Assembly (NCBI GenBank): GCA_902765215.1
Contig: CACWZA010000001.1
Span: forward strand, 1-64,000
Reading direction: 5' to 3'
DNA from: an uncultured bacterium
Lineage (GTDB): Bacteria > Cyanobacteriota > Vampirovibrionia > Gastranaerophilales > Gastranaerophilaceae
Length of the DNA: 64,000 nucleotides
The translations under genes were made by a program, and so were the position numbers. Positions 25,120 through 33,885 of the stretch are shown here, one piece after another. Below the pieces are notes generated by a model, which made no database searches, was not told where the DNA came from, and saw only the letters and a program-made list of their open reading frames with translations. The first letter of the stretch is position 1, and every line of letters begins with the position of its first letter.

Positions 25120-26730
25120 CTAAACATCCTGACTAAAATCGCGCCCGCCTACAATACGCAGGTGACGATCTTTACCTTCTCCGACAGAACGGCTTTCAAG
25201 GTTGTGCTGTTCAACAAGTGCGTGTTGAAGTTTTCTGATTTGCTGGTTTTGAGGGTTCAATTCAATATTTTTTGCCCCTGCGAGTATTTTATCAATAGCG
25301 GCTTTTGCCTCATCTAACGCACGTTCGGCATCATCATAATAGCCGTGGATAGTTTCATTTGTATCATCTTCAACACATAATGCATCTTTCAGCACCTTTT
25401 GTATCTGAGCCATTGAATTTGTTTTTACAAAGAAAATCTGAAGTCTGTACTCGTTTGCAGTAGAGAGAATTTTTGCACCGCCTTTTGCAAAGTTTTTGTG
25501 TGCAATAACCAAATCTGCATCATCAATGTTACGAGTCAGCTCTGCGTTCAAATCAAGTCGTTCAATTGCTTTTTCAACAATAGTTCTTGATACCGCATAC
25601 AGATATATTTTCTTAATAGGTTTTACACTTTCAACATACTCTTTTCTTGAGAAACTAAACTTGAGAGTGTCCTCAGGTTTTTCAAGGAGTTGTGTTTCAA
25701 TTTTATTTATCTGATCGGCAACGACCTTTACATTTTCAACCGTTGCATTAGAATCTTCCTGAACTTTTCTGATTTCAGGTCTGATTGGCCAGCCTCTTAA
25801 GATATAGTCAACGGCCTCAGATGTGTTCTTATAGACAGCAAGCGTATTTCTGTCAAGAATTTCGATAACAATATCGAAAGTAGGCTGTTTTTCTCTTTCA
25901 AGAACAGTCTTTTGAGAAGCACGGCGTTTTGCCTCATCATCACCAAGAGTAACCGACTGAATACCACCAACAAGGTCAGAAAGTGTCGGGTTCTTGATAA
26001 GGTTTTCTAAAGTGTTACCGTGAGCGGTTGCAATAAGCATAACCCCGCGTTCAGCAATAGTTCTTGCTGCCTGAGCTTCTGCTTCCGTCCCGATTTCATC
26101 AACCACAATAACCTCAGGGGTATGGTTTTCAACCGCTTCAATCATAATATCTTTTTGAAATTCAGGCTGTCTTACCTGCATTCTTCTTGCAGAACCGATG
26201 GCAGGGTGCGGAATATCACCATCACCTGCGATTTCATTTGAAGTATCAACAACTACAACGCGTTTGCCGAGTTCATCAGCAACGAGTCGTGATATTTCAC
26301 GAAGTTTCGTTGTTTTACCTACCCCCGGAGGGCCCAAAAACAATATGCTTTTACCCATAAGACAGAAGTCTTTGATACAAGCAATAGTCCCTGTTACAAC
26401 TCTACCAACCCTGCAAGTTAAACCTACAATCTTACCTTGTCTGTTTCTTATAGCACTAATTCTGTGCAATGTTCCCGGAATACCCGACCTGTTATCTGTC
26501 GTAAATTCAGGTAATTTAGAAGTGACAGCCTCGATATCCTCAATAGTGATTTCTCCAGTATCGAGTTTATCAATTTTGCCGTCCGAGTGCCTTATCTCGG
26601 GTCGACGGCCTATATCCAAAACAATTTCTATAACATCTTCCATTTTGGAATAAGTAATCTGACTCTTTACTTTGTCAGGTAATACAGTTAACAGTAAGTT
26701 AACATCGTTCTGAAATTGTAGGTTGCTCAT
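25120..26730 (-). CDS. R3H domain AAA ATPase (Ycf45/SpoIIIAA-like)
   Basis: A 536-aa protein of the family encoded as ycf45 in some plastids and widespread in cyanobacteria. The ATPase core resembles SpoIIIAA and secretion ATPases: Walker A GPPGVGKT (133-140), VVVVDTSNEIAGDGD and Walker B VIVVDEIGTEAEAQ (207-220), IATAHGNTLENL. The C-terminus has an R3H single-stranded nucleic-acid-binding motif (about 515-530, EQHNLESRSVGEGKDRHL). The role is not established; an RNA- or DNA-associated function is inferred. It is a useful marker for cyanobacterial ancestry. It is convergent with the permease. Confidence 0.88.
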   Translation of the reverse strand: MSNLQFQNDVNLLLTVLPDKVKSQITYSKMEDVIEIVLDIGRRPEIRHSDGKIDKLDTGEITIEDIEAVTSKLPEFTTDNRSGIPGTLHRISAIRNRQGKIVGLTCRVGRVVTGTIACIKDFCLMGKSILFLGPPGVGKTTKLREISRLVADELGKRVVVVDTSNEIAGDGDIPHPAIGSARRMQVRQPEFQKDIMIEAVENHTPEVIVVDEIGTEAEAQAARTIAERGVMLIATAHGNTLENLIKNPTLSDLVGGIQSVTLGDDEAKRRASQKTVLEREKQPTFDIVIEILDRNTLAVYKNTSEAVDYILRGWPIRPEIRKVQEDSNATVENVKVVADQINKIETQLLEKPEDTLKFSFSRKEYVESVKPIKKIYLYAVSRTIVEKAIERLDLNAELTRNIDDADLVIAHKNFAKGGAKILSTANEYRLQIFFVKTNSMAQIQKVLKDALCVEDDTNETIHGYYDDAERALDEAKAAIDKILAGAKNIELNPQNQQIRKLQHALVEQHNLESRSVGEGKDRHLRIVGGRDFSQDV

Positions 26731-27007
26731 TAATTTATCATATCTCCAACAGAATTATAACATATCTTTCTTAAGTTTTCATTTTATGCATTATCTTTTG
26801 ATGATAAATCGAGTGTATATGCTGTTTTCACTGGAATTCAGCATTATTTATATTACATTAAGTTTTGTATAGTTTTGGGCTTTTACAATGTTCGATAGTT
26901 GTTGAGTTCGTTGGATATTCAGGGTGCAGATTACCCTACTTTCTAAATTCCATGAAACCCTTTATTTATAACACATTATTAAGTAATATATAGGGTAAGT
27001 TTTACAA

Positions 27008-27850
27008 CTAATGCCTTACATGTTCGTAGTCGTGATAGTTCTCAGGAGTGCTATATTGAGTAGTTCTCGACATCTGAAATCTGCCGACAAAATTATTCAC
27101 AATTCGTCTTGTCCCCTCAGGGAAATTCAGAATAGGCTGGTGTCTGTAACTCATAATTACAGGTTTAATAACTCTAACCGCATAATTGGTATACGAATCA
27201 GGAACAGCCCAAACCTTCACATTTGACATATTGCCGTATTTATCAATGGTAAAAGTAAAATGGAACTGAGTGCCGAGTGGTGCTCTGATATTTGAGTCCA
27301 TCATAACCTGATTTTGAATCCTGCTGTGCCATTTATTCCACGCAATAATTTCTTCCTGCTCAGTAAGGAACGGTTTTGATTTGTTTTCTATATTCTGAGT
27401 CGGCTTAACTGCAACTGTTTTTTGCTGAGGAACAGTTTGCGGCTGTGAAGTCTGAGTTTTATTTTCCTTTGGCTGAGTCCGGGCAGTCTGTTTTGGCTGC
27501 TGCTTTACAGCGGACTGATTAGATGCGGGTTTAGGAACATTCTGTTTTACCGCAGGTTTTGTAGTTTGAGCGGGAACATTCCTTACTGTTGTTCTAACAG
27601 GGGTAATATTGTTATTCCCTGTTGTTAAAGGGCGCGTTTCTGTCTGCTGAGGAACAACATTTATGTTTGCAGGAGTATACCCGCCGTTATCATTAACTCC
27701 TAACTGAGATGGCGGAGCTTCAATTGTCATAATGCCATATTCCGCATCAGAAATCATTGCCTGCTTATGCATTTCCGGTTTTGCAATAACCACAAACAAG
27801 CTGATAATTATTAGTGAAATTATACATAATATACTTCTGATGCCTAACAT
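27008..27850 (-). CDS. TonB/TolA-like envelope protein
   Basis: A 280-aa protein with TonB architecture: one N-terminal membrane helix (about residues 5-23), a long Pro/Gln/Thr/Lys-rich linker (about 50-155) that could span the periplasm, and a C-terminal ~95-residue domain with FHFTFTIDKYGNMSNVKVWAVP, the TonB/TolA C-terminal beta pattern. TonB proteins transmit proton-motive force to outer-membrane receptors. No ExbB/ExbD genes are adjacent. It is the last gene of the minus-strand envelope locus, 11 nt after the FHA-like gene. Confidence 0.6.
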   Translation of the reverse strand: MLGIRSILCIISLIIISLFVVIAKPEMHKQAMISDAEYGIMTIEAPPSQLGVNDNGGYTPANINVVPQQTETRPLTTGNNNITPVRTTVRNVPAQTTKPAVKQNVPKPASNQSAVKQQPKQTARTQPKENKTQTSQPQTVPQQKTVAVKPTQNIENKSKPFLTEQEEIIAWNKWHSRIQNQVMMDSNIRAPLGTQFHFTFTIDKYGNMSNVKVWAVPDSYTNYAVRVIKPVIMSYRHQPILNFPEGTRRIVNNFVGRFQMSRTTQYSTPENYHDYEHVRH

Positions 27851-27861
27851 TCTGCTGACTG

Positions 27862-29379
27862 TTATCCTTGATTAACTCTTGCAAGAAGTTCTTCTGAAGC
27901 ATAAATATCAAACTTGGTTTGACTGAGCATATAAGTTTCGGCAATCAATAATGCTGTAGGAACTAATGCTGCAATAACACTCAGGAAGATACCCTGCAAA
28001 TCGCCGCCTATTTCTCCAAAGAAATATGATGTATTCATTGTAAATTCGATAAGAATAATCGCACAACCGATTATCAGAGAACGGTTTTTTTCGCTTTCAA
28101 GTTTTCTTACACCCTGAATACCGAAAATATCAACACCGTGTGATAAATAGTTGCTAAAACCGTCCTGCTTAATAACATTTGAGCCCTGAATTTTTCTTAT
28201 GGTAAAGAATGCATTTACAAAAGCAAAGAACGCAAAGATAATCATAAATGTTGCAAGAACGAGGAACACAGGGCTGAATCTTAACCCTGATACTCTTATC
28301 CAGCCTGCTGCTTCAGGGAAACACATTGCCAAAGTGTTAGAAACACCATAAGCAAGGAACGGAGCCGTAATAAAGCCCAAAACCATTTCTCCCACTGATT
28401 TCAGCTGTAAACTGAATAATCTGTCTTTAATATTTGATAACTTAGCAGAACTGAGAGCATTAATGTATTTCTCAATCCATTGTCTGTATTCGTTTAAAAC
28501 AACTTCAAAATCTTCTCTGTATTCGTTTTGGTCAAGAGAATATGTCATTTGATGTCCCATATATTTAAAATACCCGCAAGCCATAGCAACAATAATTGCC
28601 AGACCTACAAAGAACATTGAAACAAGAATTGCAAAAACTCTGCTAATATTCACATAATACAAAAGGTTAATTACATAAATACCTGCAAAGAACACCCCTG
28701 TTGAAATGAGCATAAAGTGTTGTGCCGCAATTGATGATGCGGTGGTTTTATCTTTGTTTTGGAAGTACAGATATATGCCCTGTTTTAAAATCAGACAAAG
28801 TCCGTACATAACGACAGTAAACCCAACCAAAAGTTTTATATTAGTCGGAAGGTGAATAAAGTTCTTGGTTTCTTCAATTTCCAACCCTGTCAAATAGTTT
28901 GCAACACCAAACGCTGTTACAAGTGAAGTCAATATCATTGCAATATGCAAAAAGATTGATGCACGATAATTAAGAGTCAGTTTAGTTTTCAAATCGTTGA
29001 TAACAAAACCTGTTTTCTTAATAACACCGACTCTTGCTTTTTCAATTTCAGCCTTTTTCTGTTCTATCGGGCTGACATCATAATTTTGTTGTTCGACGAT
29101 TTTAACCGAAATAAATTCGTCGTTTACCCCTGACATAAGTTTGCAGACTTTTTCAATTTCAACTCTCTGTGCAAGCGGTTTACCCTTAAACAAAATTTGC
29201 TGATTATTAAAGGTATTCAAGAGAGAACACTTGTTTGAACCGCTGTCACACTGAAGTGTCAGTACCAAATCAAACCCCATATCTACGACAAAATCGCAGC
29301 TCGGGTTTGAGCCGATATTAATAATTTCTTTGTCAGTAAAAGTTTTTTCATTGTTTTTCGATGTCAGTGTAATTATCAT
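27862..29379 (-). CDS. FHA-like domain polytopic membrane protein
   Basis: A 505-aa protein. Residues 1-95 resemble a forkhead-associated domain (IINIGSNPSCDFVV matches the conserved G-R/S-x-x-x-C-D strand, though the phosphothreonine-binding Arg is replaced). A charged segment follows (about 105-125), then about eight hydrophobic segments between residues 140 and 485. A cytoplasmic phosphopeptide sensor joined to a membrane domain is implied; no transporter family is recognised. It sits between the VWA and TonB-like genes in one apparent operon. Confidence 0.5.
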   Translation of the reverse strand: MIITLTSKNNEKTFTDKEIINIGSNPSCDFVVDMGFDLVLTLQCDSGSNKCSLLNTFNNQQILFKGKPLAQRVEIEKVCKLMSGVNDEFISVKIVEQQNYDVSPIEQKKAEIEKARVGVIKKTGFVINDLKTKLTLNYRASIFLHIAMILTSLVTAFGVANYLTGLEIEETKNFIHLPTNIKLLVGFTVVMYGLCLILKQGIYLYFQNKDKTTASSIAAQHFMLISTGVFFAGIYVINLLYYVNISRVFAILVSMFFVGLAIIVAMACGYFKYMGHQMTYSLDQNEYREDFEVVLNEYRQWIEKYINALSSAKLSNIKDRLFSLQLKSVGEMVLGFITAPFLAYGVSNTLAMCFPEAAGWIRVSGLRFSPVFLVLATFMIIFAFFAFVNAFFTIRKIQGSNVIKQDGFSNYLSHGVDIFGIQGVRKLESEKNRSLIIGCAIILIEFTMNTSYFFGEIGGDLQGIFLSVIAALVPTALLIAETYMLSQTKFDIYASEELLARVNQG

Positions 29380-29436
29380 ATTTTTTCCTTTACTTTTTAT
29401 CTTTTGTTTAACATTTAAAACTTCTATACGCTTACC

Positions 29437-30105
29437 CTATCTACCGATAGCATTGATAAACTTTCTGAGCGACTTATCAACATTTTGTTCGGGAGCCAAA
29501 ATCAATTTATCCTCACCGAGAATAGGGCTCAATTTTTCCTTTACCATATCAAGTTTTTGAGGGTGTGCATATAAAAACATCATTGAAATATCAGGAGCAT
29601 ACTTTTTCACATTTCTGATATTTTGAGGAAGTGTATTCCAGTCAATTTGTTTTGCTGTTGCACCTTCATTTTCAAGATCCCCGATAACAACAACCGCAGG
29701 AACAAAGCCATCTTTTTTCATGTTAAGAGCATAAGAAAGCGCCTTCTTTAACCCTTCTCCGTATGCTGTTCCCATATCGGAAGGAGAAAACTTAGTGAAA
29801 GCTTCCATTGATTTTGTTATACCGCTTGTATTTTGAGGGGAACCCTCATAAATAATATACGCATCCTGAGATACCTTAATAATTTTTATCTGATCCTCAG
29901 GGTCTAACTGAGCGCATATTTGTTTTAAAAACCTTTTTTGTTCAGGCAATTTAGCCTGATTAGAAGCGGATGAATCCACTACAAACATAACTGCCGCAGG
30001 ATGAAAGTCATCAACCTGAATATTTTTCAACCCTGCCCACACAAGTTTTATAACCACACAGGTCATAAGTATTACCAAACCAAGTATTATTATTCTCTTA
30101 TTCAT
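29437..30105 (-). CDS. von Willebrand factor A domain protein
   Basis: A 222-aa protein with one N-terminal membrane anchor (residues about 4-24) and a VWA domain that projects outside the cytoplasm. The metal-ion-dependent adhesion site starts with VVDSSAS (DxSxS, about 43-47); the conserved threonine position falls in DMGTAYGEGL and the acidic position in VVIGDLENEG. VWA domains mediate protein contacts through a bound Mg2+. SD GAGGGA before the ATG. It lies between the FHA-like and VirB10-like genes. Confidence 0.75.
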   Translation of the reverse strand: MNKRIIILGLVILMTCVVIKLVWAGLKNIQVDDFHPAAVMFVVDSSASNQAKLPEQKRFLKQICAQLDPEDQIKIIKVSQDAYIIYEGSPQNTSGITKSMEAFTKFSPSDMGTAYGEGLKKALSYALNMKKDGFVPAVVVIGDLENEGATAKQIDWNTLPQNIRNVKKYAPDISMMFLYAHPQKLDMVKEKLSPILGEDKLILAPEQNVDKSLRKFINAIGR

Positions 30106-30152
30106 TAGTCCCTCTATATTAAAAATTATTCCTATACTATAATAGCATAATC

Positions 30153-30974
30153 TTATTCATATGGCACTACTTCAACAGGTTCAATTAATCTGACCATAAC
30201 AACACTGCCTGCAGGAACCTCTGCACCTTCACCCTTTGAGCCTACAGCAGACATAAGTCCGACAGAACCGCCTACTGCAGCACCTATGGCAATCCCGCTT
30301 GCGACATTTCCTGATGACATTACCGTTGCCAACGCAGCAACGGCAACACCGGCTACTGCACCGACAGCAACATTTCTTGCAGTTTTTAAGAAACGATTGC
30401 CTTCTACATTTATATAAACTTTTGTTGAAGTAAGTCTTATTCTGTCACCGCTCGGAGTAAGCACTTCATCAAAGGTAAGTGCAAGTTTCCCATTAGCATA
30501 AGCGTAACCTGCTTTCTTTACATCGGTTGCTTTGCCGTATACAACGCTGCCCTGAGGCGCAATAATACGGCCTTTGTAAACCCAGTCTTTACTCAAAACT
30601 GCAGCAATAATATCGTTTTCGGACAAACTTTCAGAGTTTATTGATGACTGGATTTGTGCCTCAAATTCTTCACCCTTAGGAACAAGCAAAACTGTTCCGC
30701 TTATTGTTCTGTCAACAGGTTCAGGGTGAATAACTTCCTGTGGCTGATATACACCTTTTGCTCTTTCTTTGACCTTTGATTTTTCAAGTTTTGGGCCTGT
30801 TTTTATCTCAATTGCAGCTTCTTTTTGTATCTTGGCCTTTTCTGCTGCTTCCTGACGGTTAAATTCCTCCTGTGCTTCATCACTGAAGTCATAGACGGTA
30901 TCTTCCGCAAAAGCCGGCATAGTTTGCACAGATAGAGTTAATACTGCAATTATCAGACATAAAATCTTTTTCAA
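30153..30974 (-). CDS. secreted VirB10/TrbI-like protein with glycine zipper
   Basis: A 273-aa exported protein: signal peptide cleaved near PAFA (residue ~23), a charged coiled segment (about 30-70), then a beta domain with GRIIAPQGSVVYGKATDV and LALTFDEVLTPSGDRIRL, resembling the VirB10/TrbI beta barrel. A glycine-zipper stretch (about 205-245, alternating Gly/Ala) could insert in or oligomerise at a membrane. It starts at TTG (30974) with SD AGGAG eight bases upstream; the nearby ATG is out of frame. No VirB4/VirB11 neighbours, so this is not a type IV secretion operon by itself. Confidence 0.55.
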   Translation of the reverse strand: MKKILCLIIAVLTLSVQTMPAFAEDTVYDFSDEAQEEFNRQEAAEKAKIQKEAAIEIKTGPKLEKSKVKERAKGVYQPQEVIHPEPVDRTISGTVLLVPKGEEFEAQIQSSINSESLSENDIIAAVLSKDWVYKGRIIAPQGSVVYGKATDVKKAGYAYANGKLALTFDEVLTPSGDRIRLTSTKVYINVEGNRFLKTARNVAVGAVAGVAVAALATVMSSGNVASGIAIGAAVGGSVGLMSAVGSKGEGAEVPAGSVVMVRLIEPVEVVPYE

Positions 30975-31003
30975 GTTTTCATCTCCTGAACAGGGTTCAA
31001 TTA

Positions 31004-31678
31004 TTACTTAAATAACACATTTATGGTTTCTTTTGTTTCGTAGGTTACATAACCCACCACTGCGCGTTTTTTAACATCCGGAGTTTTCAGATACATTGTG
31101 AAGTGTCCGAAAATACCTGTATGCTGGCTGTTTGCAGTGCGTTTAAGATTAATTATATCAATATAGTCTATTTTATTCAAGTCAAAGTCTTTTTTACGAT
31201 CGTTAACAAGCAACACACCGTTTTTGTCCATTCTCACAAATCTGATTCTTGCCCTCTTTAATTCTGCAGCAGATATTTTTGAATGATCACCGTCAGAATT
31301 AAGCGCGATTAATGAAGCAAATCTGTTATTTTTAGGGTCGTTTATCCCAAGTATATCGTCAGGTGACCAGTTCTTGTCATTTCTATCTGTTACAAGAACA
31401 TAACGAACGCCGTCAATCGTAACGACATAAGGGTCCATAACCAGTGCAAGCAACGCACCGCCTGCAATAGCACCTGCACTCAGAGCACCTGCAACATCAC
31501 GACCATCAAATAAAGATGAATTGAATTTTGACTCCATTTTGACATATTCGTTGCACCCTCTTGTCTTAATCGAATTAGCATCGTTAATAGGTCTTGTATT
31601 TTTGTAATCAAACATATCCAATGCAAAAGCCGGAGTTGCCATAAGTCCAATAAATAAGAGAGCCAGTAATTTCTTCAT
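31004..31678 (-). CDS. secreted protein with EF-hand-like loop
   Basis: A 224-aa protein with a signal peptide (MKKLLALLFIGLMATPAFA) and a short glycine/alanine-rich hydrophobic helix (about 64-82, GALSAGAIAGGALLALV). Residues about 128-141 (LNSDGDHSKISAAEL) look like a calcium-binding EF-hand/dockerin-type loop. The rest is beta-rich. SD GAGGTGA before the ATG. It is the first gene of a five-gene minus-strand run with gaps of 11-57 nt, probably one operon for an envelope function. The family is not recognised. Confidence 0.5.
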   Translation of the reverse strand: MKKLLALLFIGLMATPAFALDMFDYKNTRPINDANSIKTRGCNEYVKMESKFNSSLFDGRDVAGALSAGAIAGGALLALVMDPYVVTIDGVRYVLVTDRNDKNWSPDDILGINDPKNNRFASLIALNSDGDHSKISAAELKRARIRFVRMDKNGVLLVNDRKKDFDLNKIDYIDIINLKRTANSQHTGIFGHFTMYLKTPDVKKRAVVGYVTYETKETINVLFK

Positions 31679-31760
31679 AATTCACCTCATCAACTAATAG
31701 TTTTTTCATCCTTACATCTATTTAACGATAAATTATTATATTTGTTCATTTTTTGTGAAG

Positions 31761-32747
31761 TTATATTAAGACATTGTTTATTGCATTGATAACTTCGTCA
31801 TAAGTGATTGCTTCCATACATTCAGCAGCCTTATTTTTACACCTTTTATTTCTGCTTGATGCAAACATACATGGAGAACATTCATAATTTTTAGTTAAAA
31901 CCGTACACTTTTCGCTTCTCGGCTGCCAACGAACGAGTGATGTAGGGCCATTTAACAGAATTGACGGAATGTCAGATGCAGCAGCCATATGTATAACCCC
32001 TGAATCTATACCCAGTACAAGATCCATTTTTGAGACCAAACTCATTGTTTCCTGAATATTACACATACCGCACAAATTTATCACTTTTGAATTAATATCA
32101 GAATTTAACTCTATACCGCTATAATATTCATTATCTGAATTACCGCCGACAAAGAATATATTTGCAGATTTTTCACCTGCCAGATATTCTATAACCTTTG
32201 CCCAATTAGCTTTATTCCAGTTTTTTTGAGGAAAACGGCTTGATGCATGAATCAAAACCTTTTTCCCTGAACGGTTATTAACAGTTTCTTCAACTTTCTC
32301 TGATGGGGATACCCACATTTCGGTTTTATCATTTTCAACCTTGTATCCGCATACTTTGAGCAAATCCAAATAAAAATCAATTTCGTGTTTGTCGTTTTTA
32401 TATGGGGCAGTTTTAGTCAGCCTGAAATTTCGTCTTACATCAAACCCTATTCTGTTTTTAACTCTTGCCAGAAACGCAACTTTGGATAAAAAATTATCAT
32501 TTTTCAAAAAGAAAATGGTGTCATAATTTTTAAACAACCTATAGTAATAGAAGAAATCTCTGTACTTCTTCTTCAGCTTTATAAGGTTATTTATATACGG
32601 GCAATTTAACATAATACTCTCTGCAACCCCATCAACAAGAGCATCTATCTGTGCATTTGGAAGATTCTTTCTTAACTCTCTGTAAAACGCACTCGCAAAG
32701 ATTGTATCACCAATCGTACCGTATCTTATTACCAATATTTTATCCAT
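31761..32747 (-). CDS. GT9 heptosyltransferase-like glycosyltransferase (second copy)
   Basis: A 328-aa GT9 enzyme of the heptosyltransferase type, distinct from the one at 14445. It begins MDKILVIRYGTIGDTIFASAFYREL, and the C-terminal half has VLIHASSRFPQKNWNKANW and VLGIDSGVIHMAAASDIPSI. A Cys-rich stretch near the end (CSPCMFASSRNKRCKNK) parallels the other copy. The start is the ATG at 32747, which has TATATT six bases upstream; the frame also opens at a TTG two codons earlier. LPS core or O-antigen assembly is likely. Confidence 0.8.
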   Translation of the reverse strand: MDKILVIRYGTIGDTIFASAFYRELRKNLPNAQIDALVDGVAESIMLNCPYINNLIKLKKKYRDFFYYYRLFKNYDTIFFLKNDNFLSKVAFLARVKNRIGFDVRRNFRLTKTAPYKNDKHEIDFYLDLLKVCGYKVENDKTEMWVSPSEKVEETVNNRSGKKVLIHASSRFPQKNWNKANWAKVIEYLAGEKSANIFFVGGNSDNEYYSGIELNSDINSKVINLCGMCNIQETMSLVSKMDLVLGIDSGVIHMAAASDIPSILLNGPTSLVRWQPRSEKCTVLTKNYECSPCMFASSRNKRCKNKAAECMEAITYDEVINAINNVLI

Positions 32748-32753
32748 ACTCAA

Positions 32754-32759
32754 AATATA
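32754..32759 (-). promoter_or_regulatory. -10 box 6 nt before the GT9 ATG
   Basis: Minus-strand TATATT, six bases (TTGAGT), then ATG at 32747. No Shine-Dalgarno is visible. It is divergent from the marR promoter. Confidence 0.45.
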
Positions 32760-32806
32760 TAATAAAATTCATTTTTATGCAAAACAACATTGTTGTTTTT
32801 TTCAAC

Positions 32807-32839
32807 TGGTTGACATGTCAACCAACATTTTTATATAAT
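32807..32839 (+). promoter_or_regulatory. marR promoter with palindromic operator
   Basis: An 18-bp perfect palindrome TGGTTGACATGTCAACCA (32807-32824) contains the -35 box TTGACA (32810-32815). TATAAT (32834-32839) follows at 18-nt spacing. A regulator bound here would block RNA polymerase, as expected for MarR autorepression. A second palindrome (AAAACAACA/TGTTGTTTT) lies at 32781-32799. Confidence 0.7.
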
Positions 32840-32859
32840 AAAAGAAAGAGGGCGGAAAT

Positions 32860-33318
32860 ATGAAAGAGATTAAAGCAAAACACTATGTTGATACGATTAT
32901 TTTTTCTATAGATCTGATTATTAAAGGCTTAAAAGCGGAATTAAAACAAAAGATAGATAACCTTAATATCGGAATAACGGGAGAACAGTTTGTCGTATTA
33001 GATACAATATATTGTTACCCTAATATTTACCAGCAAAAACTGTCCGACTTATTATCAAAGGATAAATCTAACACAACCCGTATTTTAGGGGTATTAGAGA
33101 GCAAAGGGTTTATCAAAAAGACCGTAAGCAAGAACAAAAACAGACTTGTTAACCTCCTTAACATCACAGATGCGGGCGAAAAGGTCATAAAAGATAATAT
33201 GCCTAATATGAAAAAGTTTCTTACTACTGTTTTTGAAAACATTACGGATGAAGAAATCGACCTTCTGCACAGTTTGAGTGCAAAGTTCCAAAAAGATTTG
33301 TCAAATGCTTTGGGGTAA
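32860..33318 (+). CDS. MarR-family transcriptional regulator
   Basis: A 152-aa MarR-type winged-helix dimer. The recognition region reads YQQKLSDLLSKDKSNTTRILGVLESKGFIKK (about 53-83), followed by the wing KNKNRLVNLLNITDAGEKV. Helical dimerisation segments flank it. The gene is preceded by a promoter whose -35 box lies inside an 18-bp palindrome, so it probably represses itself. No obvious target enzyme is next to it; the divergent GT9 gene could share the operator. SD is GAGGGCGG. Confidence 0.86.
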   Translation: MKEIKAKHYVDTIIFSIDLIIKGLKAELKQKIDNLNIGITGEQFVVLDTIYCYPNIYQQKLSDLLSKDKSNTTRILGVLESKGFIKKTVSKNKNRLVNLLNITDAGEKVIKDNMPNMKKFLTTVFENITDEEIDLLHSLSAKFQKDLSNALG

Positions 33319-33349
33319 TGAATCAAACATCAAACCTTACAGCATTAAA

Positions 33350-33390
33350 CCCGTTCCTCCGCCAACTTGGAGGAGGCTAGGAGGAGGAGC
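33350..33390. repeat. left terminal inverted repeat of DUF559 cassette
   Basis: Read in reverse from 33390 this segment begins GCTCCTCCTCCTAGCCTCC and ends near GGCGGAGGAA. It matches, imperfectly but along its length, the segment at 33772-33808. The pair is inverted and brackets the DUF559 gene. Each copy can also form its own small hairpin (CCTCC/GGAGG). Confidence 0.65.
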
Positions 33391-33418
33391 GATTTAAATT
33401 TATGTTAAACTATACTGT

Positions 33419-33769
33419 ATGAATCATAATAATATTGAATTAGCACGCAATTTAAGAAAAAATATGACACCTCAGGAAAGAAAACTGTGGTCTTTGTTAA
33501 GAAACAAACAGTTTCATAATCTTTCTTTCCGCAGACAATACCCAATAGGCGACTATATCGTTGATTTTATTTGTTGGGAATTAAATTTTGTTATTGAAAT
33601 TGATGGCGGACAACATAACGAACCGAAAAACATTGAATATGATAAGGAAAGAACAGAATTTTTAAATAGACAAGGCTTAAAAGTAATACGCATTTGGAAT
33701 AACGATATTGACAACAATATTGAAAGTGTATTTGAAGAATTGAGCAATTTTATTAACTCAATCAAATAA
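33419..33769 (+). CDS. DUF559-family Vsr-like endonuclease domain protein
   Basis: A 116-aa protein of the DUF559 family, related in fold to Vsr-type mismatch nucleases and PD-(D/E)xK enzymes. It opens with ELARNLRKNMTPQERKLW and has LSFRRQYPIGDYIVDFICWELNFVIEIDGGQH, where Asp, Glu and His/Gln positions form the putative active site. LKVIRIWNNDI ends the core. The function is unknown; these genes are often scattered singly in genomes. Here it is bounded by inverted repeats and has no clear Shine-Dalgarno, suggesting a small mobile cassette. Confidence 0.8.
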   Translation: MNHNNIELARNLRKNMTPQERKLWSLLRNKQFHNLSFRRQYPIGDYIVDFICWELNFVIEIDGGQHNEPKNIEYDKERTEFLNRQGLKVIRIWNNDIDNNIESVFEELSNFINSIK

Positions 33770-33771
33770 TT

Positions 33772-33808
33772 GCTCCCCACCCTAACCCTCCCCAAGTCGG
33801 GGAGGGAA
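33772..33808. repeat. right terminal inverted repeat of DUF559 cassette
   Basis: Begins GCTCCCCACCCTAACCC and ends CGGGGAGGGAA. It aligns with the reverse complement of 33350-33390 over about 37 nt with several mismatches. Confidence 0.65.
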
Positions 33809-33885
33809 ATTCTGAACGACAAACTTTTTCTTCCTTTGGTTTATAAGAAGAAAAAGCAGTTTAAATTAAATATATTTACCCCCAC

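Noticed and set aside
30153-30974. Type IV secretion VirB10 gene
   Set aside because: The beta domain resembles VirB10/TrbI but no other VirB genes are nearby, so only a distant similarity is claimed.
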